A stretch of DNA of 64,000 bases, taken from positions 1 through 64,000 of the forward strand of contig CAZQAG010000003.1 of assembly GCA_964591295.1 (NCBI GenBank), in the 5' to 3' direction. The first letter of the stretch is position 1, and every line of letters begins with the position of its first letter. Source of the stretch: VAXT01 sp964591295. GTDB lineage: Bacteria > Actinomycetota > Thermoleophilia > Gaiellales > Gaiellaceae. The notes under the pieces are model-generated. The model did no database searches. It saw only the letters and a program-made list of their open reading frames with translations, and was not told the DNA's origin. Shown here piece by piece: positions 1 to 11,600 of the stretch. The translations under genes were made by a program, and so were the position numbers.

Positions 1-163
1 CGGCCTCCTCGAGCTCGTGCTCGAGGGCGAATGCCTCGAGCTCGGTCGGCTCGACATGGCCGCGCTCTTCTGCAGCCTCAACGAGGGTGCGGGCGCCCTC
101 GGTCTCGAGTAGTTCTGAAATCTGCTGCTGCGTCAACTGGGCTTCCTCTTCCTTTTGCTTCAC
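1..163 (-). CDS. rpoD: RNA polymerase primary sigma factor, N-terminal fragment (probable RpoD)
   Basis: The reverse strand from a GTG at 163 reads an acidic helical peptide beginning MKQKEEEAQLTQQQ and continuing through LLETEGARTLVEAAEERG to the window edge. The pattern (short helix, basic-then-acidic 'EERGHVEPTELEAFALE' segment) resembles region 1.1 of primary sigma factors, which masks the DNA-binding regions of free sigma. An in-frame stop lies just upstream (194-196), so the start must be near 163; no strong ribosome binding site is visible. Only about 54 residues are present and the conserved regions 2 to 4 are outside the window, so the assignment rests on this domain alone. Another small helical regulator is possible. 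Confidence 0.55.
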   Translation of the reverse strand, partial: MKQKEEEAQLTQQQISELLETEGARTLVEAAEERGHVEPTELEAFALEHELEEA

Positions 164-294
164 GGCTGGTCTGCACTGTAAGACGGCGCTCGGTCATCGA
201 ACCTTCTCACTGTAAGCGCGGTTTCCTGGTGCTTCCAGGGGGAACCGTGCCCTCACTGAAGGCTTCGATGACTGAAACGAATGCTCGTACCTGG

Positions 295-2568
<2,274 letters not shown>

Positions 2569-2628
2569 CTCGTCTCGGACCTTAGCGTGGCCTGTCAACC
2601 TGGCCGCTTCGGGCGATACTCCGCGCCG

Positions 2629-3240
2629 GTGGTTGCGCCTACCTACCTCTTGCTGGCAATTCTCACGGGATTGCCTGTGAAGCTGCTCTTTCGCTTGCGG
2701 GCGTCGGGGAAGCAGCACCTTCCACGCGAGGGCGGCTATGTCCTCTCGGCGAACCACATCTCGAACTTCGATCCCTGGCCGCTCGGATTGCCCCTCTTCC
2801 CGGACAGGCAGTTGCGCTTCATGGCGAAGGTCGAGCTCTTTCGCTCTCCTCTCTGGCCCATCCTCAAATTCGGCGGAGCGTTCAAGGTGCACCGAGGCAC
2901 GGGCGACCGGGAGGCGATCGAGACCGCCGTGCGGCTCGCGCGCGAAGGCGAAGTCGTCGCGATGTTTCCCGAAGGGACGCGCCGCAGCAAAGGTCTCGTC
3001 AAGAAACACAGGGCCAGGCCGCACACCGGTGCGGCCAGGGTTGCGCTCGAGGCCGACGTGCCGTTGATCCCGGCCGCGATCGCGGGAACCGACCGGATCA
3101 TGCGGCTGGGGCCGCTGCGGGTCGCGTACGGGCCCCCGGTCGAGCTCGACGACCTGCGTGACCGCGACCTGCGAGAGGGAGCAAAGATTGGAACCGACCG
3201 CCTGATGGCCGCGATCGGCGAGCTCGAGGCGACGTTGTGA
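2629..3240 (+). CDS. plsC: 1-acyl-sn-glycerol-3-phosphate acyltransferase (PlsC family)
   Basis: A 203-residue membrane-associated acyltransferase that would esterify the sn-2 position of lysophosphatidate in phospholipid synthesis. A hydrophobic N-terminal helix (PTYLLLAILTGLPVKLLF) is followed by the catalytic NHxxxxD box as NHISNFD, and by the substrate-binding FPEGTRRSKG motif. The GTG at 2629 is preferred: it gives the normal family length and leaves a 60-base divergent intergenic region with topB. The reading frame extends far upstream but that part has no family similarity. The stop overlaps the next gene's GTG by four bases, implying translational coupling. Substrate specificity cannot be read from the sequence. 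Confidence 0.9.
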   Translation: MVAPTYLLLAILTGLPVKLLFRLRASGKQHLPREGGYVLSANHISNFDPWPLGLPLFPDRQLRFMAKVELFRSPLWPILKFGGAFKVHRGTGDREAIETAVRLAREGEVVAMFPEGTRRSKGLVKKHRARPHTGAARVALEADVPLIPAAIAGTDRIMRLGPLRVAYGPPVELDDLRDRDLREGAKIGTDRLMAAIGELEATL

Positions 3241-4085
3241 AGCCGCTCCTCGTCGTGGACGGCGACTCGCTCGCCCACCGCGCGTACCACGGGCTCCCGA
3301 AGACGATCCGCCGCGCGGGCGGACGCCCCTCCGGCGCGATCGTGGGCTTCACGAACATGCTGACGCGGCTCTACGACGCCGAGCAGCCCCGTGCCGTGCT
3401 CGTCGGCTGGGACACGCTCACTGTTCCGACGTACCGGCACGAGGCATTCGTCCCCTACCAGAGCGGCCGCGTGTTCGACCCCGAGCTCCTCGAGCAGCTC
3501 GACATGCTCCCGGAGCTCGTGCGGGCGTTCGGCTTCGCCGCGGCCAAGGCGCCCGGGTACGAGGCGGACGACTTCCTCGCGGCCGCGGTCGTGGCAAAGC
3601 GCCGTTGGCGCGGCCCGGTGCTCGTCGTCACCTCCGACCGCGACGCCTTCCAGCTGGCCTCCGACCGCGTGACGCTGCTGATGCCGACCCGGGGCGTGAG
3701 CGAGCTCGCGCGCGTGGGCCCTGCGGAAGTTCGCGAGCGCTACGGCGTCGAGCCCGAGCAGGTTCCCGACTTCATCGCGCTGCGAGGCGACCCCTCCGAC
3801 AAGCTGCCGGGCGCGCCGGGAGTGGGCCCGAAAGGCGCGGCGCAGATCCTGAAGGAGCACGGCTCGCTCGAGGCGGCGCTCGAGGCCGGAAGGTTCGCGC
3901 CGATCGCGGAGGAACTGCGCCTCTACCGGCGAATAGCCGCGCTAGACGCCTCCGCCCCTCTCCCTCCCCTCGAAGATCAGTCCCCCCTGTGGGCGGAGGC
4001 GTCTTCTCTTCTCAGCAGTTGGGGCATGGGTGCCATGGCCGAGCGCCTGGCGGCCCGCGCGGCGGAGCAGCCATCGACGTCGTGA
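3237..4085 (+). CDS. 5'-3' exonuclease, PolA N-terminal (FEN) family
   Basis: A 282-residue stand-alone homologue of the 5'-3' exonuclease domain of DNA polymerase I. Metal-binding acidic residues occur in LLVVDGDSLAHRAYHG, PGYEADDFLAA and VVTSDRDAFQL, and the helix-hairpin-helix is seen in IALRGDPSDKLPGAPGVGPK followed by GAAQIL. No polymerase domain follows, so it may act in RNA primer or flap removal alongside a full PolA elsewhere. GTG at 3237 overlaps the plsC stop, and its own TGA overlaps the next GTG, making a coupled three-gene unit. The last 30 residues are low in conservation. Confidence 0.9.
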   Translation: MKPLLVVDGDSLAHRAYHGLPKTIRRAGGRPSGAIVGFTNMLTRLYDAEQPRAVLVGWDTLTVPTYRHEAFVPYQSGRVFDPELLEQLDMLPELVRAFGFAAAKAPGYEADDFLAAAVVAKRRWRGPVLVVTSDRDAFQLASDRVTLLMPTRGVSELARVGPAEVRERYGVEPEQVPDFIALRGDPSDKLPGAPGVGPKGAAQILKEHGSLEAALEAGRFAPIAEELRLYRRIAALDASAPLPPLEDQSPLWAEASSLLSSWGMGAMAERLAARAAEQPSTS

Positions 4086-4918
4086 CCCACCCGGAGCTCG
4101 TACAGCTCCATCCCACGGGGCACCATCCCGACACCCCACGCCGGCTCGAGGTGCTGCTGGACTCGATCGAGGATTGGCGCGAGGCCATCCCAGCTTCCCC
4201 CACGGACGTGCAGCGGTGCCACACGCCGGAGTACGTCGCGCGGGTTCGGTCTATTCAAGACCCGACGTGGCTCGACGGGGACACGATTGCCTCCGGAACG
4301 ACCTACGACGCCGCGTGCCTTGCGGCAGGGGCGGCGATCTCAGCGGCCGAACAGGGTGGCTTCGCGCTCGTCCGGCCCCCGGGACATCACGCGCTTCCGG
4401 ACGCGGCGATGGGCTTCTGCATCTTCAACAACGTGGCGATCGCCGCGCGTCATTCACAGGCGGAGCGCGGAATCGGGCGAATCGCGATCGTCGACTGGGA
4501 CGTCCATCACGGAAACGGGACGCAGGCGATCTTCTGGGACGACCCGTCCGTCCTAGCTGTCTCGATTCACGAGTGGCCGCTCTACCCGGGCACCGGAGGC
4601 CCCGGCGAGCAGGCGGAGACGACGCTCAACGTCCCGCTCCCGGCCGGATCGGGCGACGAGGAGTACCAGCGCGCCTTCGACGACGTCGTCGAGCCGGCGG
4701 TGCGGGCCTTCGAGCCCGAGCTCGTGCTCGTCTCGGCGGGCTTCGACGCTCACCGGGATGATCCGCTCGCGAACATGAACGTCACCGAGGACGGGTTCCG
4801 CGAGCTCGCTCGCCGGAGCGCCGCGCTCGCGCCGCAGTTCGCCGCGGTCCTCGAAGGGGGTTACAACCTGAGCACGCTTCCGCGCCTGGTCACAGCTGCG
4901 CTCGAAGGTTTCTCCTAA
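4082..4918 (+). CDS. Histone deacetylase family protein (acetoin utilization / acetylpolyamine deacetylase-like)
   Basis: A 278-residue zinc hydrolase of the arginase/HDAC fold. It shows the family's N-terminal HPTGHHPDTPRR, the His-His charge relay RPPGHHAL (about residues 98-105), zinc ligands in IVDWDVHHGNGTQ (Asp140, His142) and in VSAGFDAH, and the GGY loop near the C-terminus. Bacterial members deacetylate small molecules or lysines, for example acetylpolyamines or acetyl-CoA synthetase; the substrate is not deducible here. GTG at 4082 overlaps the preceding TGA, so it is probably translated together with the exonuclease. The combination with plsC and a FEN nuclease does not suggest one pathway. 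Confidence 0.9.
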   Translation: MTHPELVQLHPTGHHPDTPRRLEVLLDSIEDWREAIPASPTDVQRCHTPEYVARVRSIQDPTWLDGDTIASGTTYDAACLAAGAAISAAEQGGFALVRPPGHHALPDAAMGFCIFNNVAIAARHSQAERGIGRIAIVDWDVHHGNGTQAIFWDDPSVLAVSIHEWPLYPGTGGPGEQAETTLNVPLPAGSGDEEYQRAFDDVVEPAVRAFEPELVLVSAGFDAHRDDPLANMNVTEDGFRELARRSAALAPQFAAVLEGGYNLSTLPRLVTAALEGFS

Positions 4919-4940
4919 CCGCGCGCAAAGGCGTCGGCCC

Positions 4941-4969
4941 AAAAAGAGACCGGCCCAGGAGGGCCGGTC
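4941..4969 (-). terminator. Intrinsic terminator for the response regulator gene
   Basis: A perfect 9-bp inverted repeat GACCGGCCC (4948-4956) / GGGCCGGTC (4961-4969) with a 4-base loop. On the minus strand it is followed by TCTTTTTGG, a U-tract. It lies downstream of the minus-strand gene ending at 5124 and may also slow transcription coming from the histone-deacetylase-like gene. Confidence 0.75.
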
Positions 4970-5123
4970 AAGAGAGAAAGAGCCACCGATTTCCTCGTCC
5001 CGCCGCGAATGGGAAGAGAGGAGTTTCAGTAGTCAAAGTATCGGGCCGCGCCGCCGCAAGCGCATCGTCCGGCCATACCCCACGGTGGGTGATTCGGGAT
5101 CCCTCAGGGCGGGTGAATCGAAG

Positions 5124-5768
5124 TTAACTTGCGCGCGCGTGCGCCAAAGTCTCAAGCGCCTCGCGGCGCGAAGAGACCGCGAGCTTCCGGAGCAGGCTCT
5201 TCACGTGCGAGCGCACGGTGTGCTCGGAGATGAACAGCCGCTTTGCGATCTCGTCGGTGCCGAGGTGCTCGTCGAGGAGGAGCAGGACCTCGAGCTCGCG
5301 CGCCGAGACGCTCTGCGCGATCGAGTCGGGCACCCCCTGGTGCGTTGTTCCTTCCCGCACCTGCTCGAGCAAGCGGCGGGCAACCGTCCCCGAGAGGGCG
5401 GCCTCTCCTTCGGCGACGCCGTTCAGGAATTCGACGATCCGCTCGGGCGCCTCGGTCTTCAGCAGGTAGCCCGCCGCTCCGCCGCGGATCGCGGCCAGCA
5501 GGTTCTCCTCGGTTCCGGAGGCAGTGAGGACGACGACCTCGCATTCGGGGGCGGCTTCGCGCAGGCGCGGCAGCGCATCGAGGCCGTCGAGCTCGGGCAT
5601 CGAGAGATCGAGCAGCACGAGATCGGGCTGGAGCTGCCGGGCGAACGCGATCGCTTCGTTGCCGTCACCGGCCTGGCCGACGACGTCGAACCCGTTCTGC
5701 CCGAGCAGGGTGGCCAGGGCGTCGCGGGTCAAAGGGTGGTCGTCCACGATGAGAATCCGAGCGGTCAC
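5124..5768 (-). CDS. NarL/FixJ-type response regulator
   Basis: A 214-residue transcription factor: receiver domain (residues 1-120) with acidic pocket ILIVDDHPL, phospho-acceptor Asp54 in LVLLDLSMPELDG and Lys in YLLKTE; then a LuxR helix-turn-helix with ARELEVLLLLDEHLGTDEIA and SEHTVRSHVKSLLRKL. It probably binds DNA after phosphorylation by the kinase encoded divergently 80 bases away (5849), with which it forms a plausible cognate pair. GTG at 5768 gives the canonical N-terminus. A terminator lies about 155 bases downstream. Confidence 0.93.
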   Translation of the reverse strand: MTARILIVDDHPLTRDALATLLGQNGFDVVGQAGDGNEAIAFARQLQPDLVLLDLSMPELDGLDALPRLREAAPECEVVVLTASGTEENLLAAIRGGAAGYLLKTEAPERIVEFLNGVAEGEAALSGTVARRLLEQVREGTTHQGVPDSIAQSVSARELEVLLLLDEHLGTDEIAKRLFISEHTVRSHVKSLLRKLAVSSRREALETLAHARAS

Positions 5769-5848
5769 GAAAGCCTTATCGGCCGCTGCAGAGGAAGGTT
5801 GAAGGCCGATCTCTAAGTGGAACCCGCTTTGCTGCCGATTAGGAAGGC

Positions 5849-7222
5849 GTGCGGCGAGACGAAAATGCGTACCAGACCTGGCTTTGGGGCGAAGTCCTGC
5901 TCCTCAGCCTGCTTGGGGCTGCGCTCGCCCTGTTCGTGACCTACCCGTCGCTTCGGGACAGCTACGAGCTTCCTCAGCTCCGCCTCGTGCTCGATACGGG
6001 CGTCACGCTCGCCGCAGCGATCGTCGCCGTGCTCGCAGGCATCCGCTTCTCGGTCGAAGGCAGGCGGCTCGACTTCCTGCTCTGCGGCGGCTTCTTCATG
6101 GCCGCCGCCTCGACGATGGCCTTCGCCATCGCGCCGGTCTTCGGCGGCGGGACGATCGGCAAGAACGAGGCCTGGGCGGGCGTCGCCGGAAAGCTGCTCG
6201 CGATGTGCCTGATCGCGGCTGCCCCATTCGCGCGCGGCCGAATCCTGGCGCGCGACCGGGCGCTGCGCTGGTCGATCCTTGCCCTCGTCTTTCTCGTCGC
6301 GGCGCTCTGGCTCCTCGTGCGCTCGCTCTCTGCCGGCATGCCGGGGCTCCTGAACGGCGACGACCAGCCGGTGCTCCTGATCATCAGCCTCGCCCTCCAG
6401 GCCTTCCTCAGCCTGGTTGCGCTGGTCGGTTTCGGCTATCGCTTCCGGACGTACGGGGACGACCTCTATCGCTGGCTGGGCCTGGCCGCGAGCCTTGCGC
6501 TCTTCGCGGAGCTGCACTACGTGTTCACGCCGGCAGTCTCGAGCGCATTCGTCTCGCAGGGCGACTTCCTGCGGCTCACCTCGTACGGAGTCCTGATGGC
6601 AGGTGTATGGCGGGCGATCAGGTTCGCGGAGTTCGGACGCGCGGTCGCCGAGGAACGGGCACGCGTTGCGCGTGAGATCCACGACGGGCTCGCTCAGTAC
6701 CTCTTCACGATCTCGACGCACGCGAGCATGCTCGAGGCCGGCAACGCTCCTGAGGGCAGCGTCGGTCAGATCAAGAATGCGGCAGCTCTGGCGCAGCAGG
6801 AGGCACGGTTCGCGATCCTCGCCCTCTCGTCGGCAAGCGGCAACGCACCCTTCGACGCCGCTCTCCGGCGCTACGTCGACGTCCTCACTGCCGACGGCGA
6901 GCTCGACGTCGAGCTCGAGGTCGATCCCGGGCTCTCGCTCGCGCCGGACGAGCAGATCGAGGTCTTCCGGATCGTGCAAGAAGGTCTCGCGAACGTGCGT
7001 AGGCACGCCGGCGCAGATCGCGCGTGGGTCGTGATCGGCCAGCGGGGGACCGAGCGCATCGTCGTCGTCCGCGACGACGGCGCAGGCTTCGACGGCGACA
7101 GCGACCCGGCCGGACAGGGCCTCAAGAACCTCCGAGAGCGGGCGGCGGCGATCGGCGGCGGCTTCTCGCTGCGCTCGACTCCGGGCCAGGGAACCGCGCT
7201 CGAAGTCACCCTCCGCGCTTGA
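5849..7222 (+). CDS. Membrane sensor histidine kinase, HisKA_3 / NarX-like
   Basis: A 457-residue kinase. Residues 1-260 form about eight hydrophobic segments (for example VLLLSLLGAALALFV and ILALVFLVAALWLLV), an MASE-like membrane sensor. The dimerization helix contains the phospho-acceptor His278 in AREIHDGLAQYLF, typical of NarL partners. The ATPase domain has an N-box (EGLANVRRHAGAD) and G-boxes (DDGAGFD, GQGLKNLRERA). The start is uncertain: GTG 5849 is the only near start in frame and its AGGAAGG is only one base away. It is divergent from its likely partner regulator. The input signal is unknown. Confidence 0.9.
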   Translation: MRRDENAYQTWLWGEVLLLSLLGAALALFVTYPSLRDSYELPQLRLVLDTGVTLAAAIVAVLAGIRFSVEGRRLDFLLCGGFFMAAASTMAFAIAPVFGGGTIGKNEAWAGVAGKLLAMCLIAAAPFARGRILARDRALRWSILALVFLVAALWLLVRSLSAGMPGLLNGDDQPVLLIISLALQAFLSLVALVGFGYRFRTYGDDLYRWLGLAASLALFAELHYVFTPAVSSAFVSQGDFLRLTSYGVLMAGVWRAIRFAEFGRAVAEERARVAREIHDGLAQYLFTISTHASMLEAGNAPEGSVGQIKNAAALAQQEARFAILALSSASGNAPFDAALRRYVDVLTADGELDVELEVDPGLSLAPDEQIEVFRIVQEGLANVRRHAGADRAWVVIGQRGTERIVVVRDDGAGFDGDSDPAGQGLKNLRERAAAIGGGFSLRSTPGQGTALEVTLRA

Positions 7223-7230
7223 ACCCGGGT

Positions 7231-7259
7231 TTGATCTCAGCCGATTCCTCGCGTACCCT
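7231..7259 (+). promoter_or_regulatory. Putative sigma-70-type promoter of the rsgA leader
   Basis: TTGATC (7231-7236) and TACCCT (7254-7259) are separated by exactly 17 bases and sit about 20-30 bases ahead of the leader ORF's ribosome binding site. The -35 is good; the -10 is a weak match. Confidence 0.4.
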
Positions 7260-7291
7260 TTAGTGCGTTCCGCGACGAAAGGAGGTCTGTG

Positions 7292-7336
7292 ATGACTGAG
7301 TTCTCCGTTGCCCGGGCCTCTGGACGCGCGCGCTAG
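7292..7336 (+). CDS. Short leader peptide upstream of rsgA
   Basis: A 14-codon ORF reading MTEFSVARASGRAR, with an excellent Shine-Dalgarno AAAGGAGG at 7278-7285 and a 6-base spacer to its ATG. It lies between a candidate promoter and an intrinsic terminator that precede rsgA. Its last codons overlap one arm of a possible stem (GGGCCTC 7314-7320 with GAGGCTC 7354-7360), as expected for a translation-sensing leader. There is no run of one amino acid codon other than arginine enrichment near the end (three Arg among the last eight codons). Whether the peptide itself matters or only its translation cannot be told. Confidence 0.55.
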   Translation: MTEFSVARASGRAR

Positions 7337-7367
7337 ATCGAAACCGCGCTCCTGAGGCTCATCGCTC

Positions 7368-7388
7368 GCGCCCGTTCCGGGCGCTTTT
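7368..7388 (+). terminator. Intrinsic terminator / attenuator before rsgA
   Basis: GCGCCCG (7368-7374), loop TTC, CGGGCGC (7378-7384), then TTTT. The hairpin ends 28 bases before the rsgA start, so transcription starting upstream must pass it to express rsgA. Together with the leader ORF it has the form of an attenuator. Confidence 0.7.
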
Positions 7389-7416
7389 GGTGTTCCTACA
7401 GCCCAAAGGAGTTCGC

Positions 7417-8457
7417 TTGAACCTCGAAGAGCTCGGCTGGGACGCATTCTTCGCAGAAGCGTTCGAGCCATACGAAAAGGACAATTTGATTCCGGCGCGC
7501 GTCTCGGCGCGTCATCACGGGCCGTGCGAGCTCCTTACGGAGCTCGGTCCCATGGGCGGCCTTCCGTCCGGCAAGCTCTCGGACGAAGAGCTTCCGGCGG
7601 TCGGCGACTGGGTCGCGGTCCGACCGGTCCCAGGCGAGAAGAAAGCCGTGATCGAGGCGGTGCTGCCGCGTCGCACGGCGTTCACGAGGAAGGAGGCCTG
7701 GCAAAGAACCGTGGCCCAGGTCGTCGCGGCAAACGTCGACACGGTCTTCGTCGTCACCGCCTTCGGGTTCGATCTCAACCCGCGCCGGCTCGAGCGCTAC
7801 CTCACGGCCGCCTGGGACAGTGGCTCGGATCCCGTGATCGTCGTGAACAAGATCGACGTCGCGGACGACCCGGAGGCCGAGCTCCTGGAGGTGGAGCCGG
7901 TCCTGATGGGCGTTCCAGTCCACTCGGTCAGCGCCGTCACCGGAGAAGGGCTCGAAGCCCTTGACCCCTACCTCGGCAGGGGTCGCACGATCGCGCTGCT
8001 CGGCTCGTCCGGTGTCGGGAAGTCGACGCTCGTGAACCGCTTTGCCGGCCGGGAGCTGCTCGCAACAGGCGAGATCCGCTCCGACGGCCGCGGGCGGCAC
8101 ACGACGTCGCATCGCGAGCTCGTCCCTTTGCCTTCCGGCGCGGTCCTGCTCGACACGCCCGGCATGCGCGAGCTCCAGCTCTGGGCCGGCGAGGAGGTGC
8201 TCGAGACGACGTTCGGGGAGATCACCGAGCTTGCCGCGGGCTGCCGGTTCGCCGATTGCTCGCACGAGCACGAGCCCGGCTGCGAGGTGCGCCGCGCGCT
8301 GGGCGACGGAACGCTCTCGCAGGATCGCTACACGAGCTACCGGAAGCTCCAGCGCGAGCTGCGGGCGCTCGAGATCCGCAAGGACAACCGACTCCGTTCG
8401 GAGGCGCGCAAGGAACGGGCCCGCTTCGCTCGCAGCCAGCGCAAGAGTCGCTGGTGA
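7417..8457 (+). CDS. rsgA: Small ribosomal subunit biogenesis GTPase RsgA
   Basis: A 346-residue circularly permuted GTPase that acts on maturing 30S subunits. An N-terminal OB-fold (about residues 25-90) precedes the permuted G domain: G4 VVNKID (about 142-147), G5-like SAVTGEG, G1 GSSGVGKST (about 196-204), G2 in GRGRHTT and G3 DTPGM. A zinc site CRFADCSHEHEPGC and a basic C-terminal helix follow. I place the start at TTG 7417, which has AAAGGAG five bases upstream; an upstream frame extension begins inside the terminator U-tract and is not likely translated. Expression may be controlled by the leader and terminator just upstream. Confidence 0.95.
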   Translation: MNLEELGWDAFFAEAFEPYEKDNLIPARVSARHHGPCELLTELGPMGGLPSGKLSDEELPAVGDWVAVRPVPGEKKAVIEAVLPRRTAFTRKEAWQRTVAQVVAANVDTVFVVTAFGFDLNPRRLERYLTAAWDSGSDPVIVVNKIDVADDPEAELLEVEPVLMGVPVHSVSAVTGEGLEALDPYLGRGRTIALLGSSGVGKSTLVNRFAGRELLATGEIRSDGRGRHTTSHRELVPLPSGAVLLDTPGMRELQLWAGEEVLETTFGEITELAAGCRFADCSHEHEPGCEVRRALGDGTLSQDRYTSYRKLQRELRALEIRKDNRLRSEARKERARFARSQRKSRW

Positions 8458-8458
8458 G

Positions 8459-8677
8459 TTACGTGGGCTTGGAGTCTCTCTTGAGGAAACGTCGCCGGAA
8501 CAGATAGCTGGCTCCCCACAGGGAAGCCGCGACGAGTAACACGATCAGTGCGATGCTCGCCCAGTACCCGGAGCCGTGCCCCTTCCCGGAGGAGATCGAC
8601 ACCGCCAGGACAAAGGTTGTGTAGCCGGCAAATGCGAGGAGCGCGACGATCGCCACTCCGACATTTCCTCGCCTCAT
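8459..8677 (-). CDS. Small two-helix membrane protein, function unknown
   Basis: A 72-residue protein with two clear transmembrane segments, VGVAIVALLAFAGYTTFVLA and YWASIALIVLLVAASLWGAS, separated by a short polar loop, and a basic C-terminus (RRRFLKRDSKP) that should stay cytoplasmic. It converges on rsgA with one base between the stops, and lies 13 bases after the end of the kinase gene transcribed in the same direction being downstream of it, so it may be co-transcribed with that kinase. No family recognised. Confidence 0.65.
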   Translation of the reverse strand: MRRGNVGVAIVALLAFAGYTTFVLAVSISSGKGHGSGYWASIALIVLLVAASLWGASYLFRRRFLKRDSKPT

Positions 8678-8690
8678 CGTCCTGCCACTC

Positions 8691-11600
8691 TCAGCCGGCG
8701 GGACTGGCGACCGCGGTCGACCCGTCGTCGACCGAAGCCTTGACCGCGATGGCGATCAGCTCGTCGGCCGAAAGCCCGCGCGCCGTCTCGAGCGCTGCCG
8801 GGAAACTCGCGTCTGCGCGGATCGGCGTCAGGAACAGCTCCTGGATCATGGTCTCGGCCGGATAGAGCTCCGCGCCCGTGGTCTCGCGCAGGGCCTCGGC
8901 GCAGGCGCACAGTCGGCCCGCCTCGTCGGGTCGTCCCTCCAGCGCGGTGGCCGCGGCCAAAGCCTGGGCCCACTCGGCGGTGAGGCGACGGTCGTTTCGA
9001 TCCCGTGCCAGTCGCAGGCCCTCGGCGAGGAGCATCCCCGCGCGGCCGCGATCGCCGTCGGCGCAGAGCAGGACGCGTGCCAGGTTGCCGAGCGCCACCG
9101 AGGCGACCCACGTGTCCTTCACACGGCGAGCGAGGGTGAGCGCCTCCTCGAGAAGAGCCGTCGCGCGCGGATAGTCGCCCTGCAGGAGCTGCGCGCGGCC
9201 GAGACCGACCAGCGAGTTCGCCACGAGCCGCTGGTCACCGAGCGCGCGACGTAGCGCAAGGCCGCGTTCGTAGAGCTGGATTGCCTCCTCACGCTCTCCG
9301 TCCGCGACCGCAAGGTCGGCAAGCGTCGTCACCGCGCCCGATGCGGTCAGCTTGTCGCCCGCCCGTTCGGCCAGCTCGGCGGAGGCCTCCGCCAGCTCGC
9401 GTGCCCGGTCGTCACCGCTTGCCATCGCGAGCCAGGCGAGCTGCGCAAGAGCAGAGCCTTCCGCGCGTTCGTCCGTGGCCTTCCGCGCGTGCTCGAGGCT
9501 CGCCTCGAAGTCTGTCCGCGCCTGGAGGAAGTCGCCCTCGCCGACCGCCGCATAACCGGCCGCGAAGTGCGCCTTTGCGAGAACTGCCGGGGCGACCGAG
9601 CCCGGTGCGGCAAGTGCTTCGGCAAGCCGGCCGCGGCCCTCGCGCATCAGGCCTCGGGTGCTCCAGAAGCGGACGAGGGAGCCGGCGAGGCGGAGGGCGA
9701 TCTCGATTTCGCCGGCGCCGGTCGCCCATGCGAGCGCGGCTCGGATGTTGTCGTTCTCCTCGTCGAGGCGGTCCAGCCACATGGCCTGGTTCTCGCGCGT
9801 GAGCTCCGGCTCGGCCGCTTCGACCAGCTCGAGGAGCCGCTCCGCGTGCCGGCGGCGCATCTCTTCCAGCTCGCCGCGGCTCTCGAGCTGCTCGAGCGCG
9901 TACTCGCGGATCGTCTCCAGCTGCCCGAACCGAGGCTCGCCTTCCGCGCCGTCCCACTGCCGGACCAGGCTCTTGTCCACCAGCGAGGCGAGCGTCTCGA
10001 ACGACTCGCCGAACCCCATTCCCTCGCCGGCCACGGCGTCCGCGAACTCGAGCGAGCAGCCGCCGGCGAAGACTCCGAGGCGCGCGAGCAGCATCTGCTC
10101 GGGCGGCTCGAGGAGGTTGTAGCTCCACTCGATCGCGTCGCGGAGGGTGCGTTGGCGCTCGGGCAAGTCGCCGGCGCCCCCGGTGAGCAGGTCGAGACGC
10201 TTCTCCAGCCTGTTCAAGATCGCCTGCGGACTGAGCAGCTTGATGCGTGCGGCGGCAAGCTCGATCGCGAGGGGAAGCCCGTCGAGCCGGCGGCAGATCG
10301 CAGCGACTGCTTCTGCGTTCTCGTCGGTGAGCGCAAAGCCGGGCTTGACCGCCTGAGCGCGGTTGAGGAAGAGCTGTACGGCCGGCACGTCTGCGAGCGG
10401 CGTGTCGCCGGCAGGGAGATCGAGGGGTGGAACAGGGAACTCGTGCTCTTCGCGCAGGTGGAGCGGGGCCTGGCTCGTCACGAGCACCTTCAGTGCCGGG
10501 GCGGCGGCGAGCACCTCGTGGACGAGCCCTGCTGCCGCGAGCACCTGCTCGAAGTTGTCGAGCACGAACAGGGCCGGCGTGTTTCCGAGCCGCCGCGCAA
10601 TCGCCTGGGCGGCCGACTCGTCCGCGCCCTCCTGAATGCCGAGCACCTTCATGATCGCCGAGCCGACGATGCCGGGCTCGGAGATCGGAGCCAGGTCGAC
10701 GAAGAAGGTCTGGCCGAGCGTGGCGGCCAGCTGACTCGCCGCGGCGAGCGAGAGCCGAGTCTTCCCGGTGCCGCCCGGGCCGGTTAGCGTGACGAGGCGA
10801 ACATCCGGCCTGCCGACGAGCTCGACGAGGGCGGCCAACTCGGTGTCGCGGCCGATCAGCGGGGTCGGCGCCGTGGGCAGCGTCGTCGTGATCGCCGGAG
10901 TCGGAGCGGTGGGCGTAGCCCCCGGCGGGGGGACGAGCAGTCCTCCGCCGAGGCACTCGCGAGCCGCCTCGATCAACTCGCGACAGGTTGCGAAGCGTGC
11001 AACCTCTTCCTTGGCAAGAGCCCTGTTGAAGATCGCGTCGAGCTCTGCGGGGAGATCTGCTCGCACCGCGATCGCCGACGGCGGCGGATCCAGTAGGTGC
11101 GCATGCATGACCGCAACGTCCGTCTCGCGGTCGAACGGCTTGCGTCCGGTGAGGCACTCGAACAGGAGGCAGCCGAACGCGTAGATGTCAGCAGGCGGCC
11201 CGACGGATTCGCCACGAATCTGCTCCGGCGCGGCGTAGTCGAGGGTGCCGACGAAGAAGCCCTCTTGAGTGATGCCCTGGCTCCGCGCGCGCTTCGCGAT
11301 CCCGAAATCGGTCAGGTAGACCCGGCCGCCGGACTCGAGAAGGACGTTTGCGGGCTTGACGTCGCGATGGACGAGGTCCTTGGCATGCGCCGCGTCGAGC
11401 GCGCCGGCCACTTGCTCGAGGATGGCCACGGTGCGGTCGGGCGCGAGCGGCCCGGACTCCAGCAGCTGGTGGAGGTCGCCGCCGCTGACGTACCGCATGG
11501 CGATGTAGACGATCCCGTCGGCCTCACCGGCGTCGTAGATGGGGATGATGCTCGGGTGGTCGAGCGTGGCGACCATCTGCGACTCGGCGATGAAGCGCGT

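Noticed and set aside
5813..7471. A 552-residue minus-strand open frame opposite the sensor kinase
   Set aside because: No family motifs; low-complexity charged sequence. The plus strand encodes a recognised histidine kinase.
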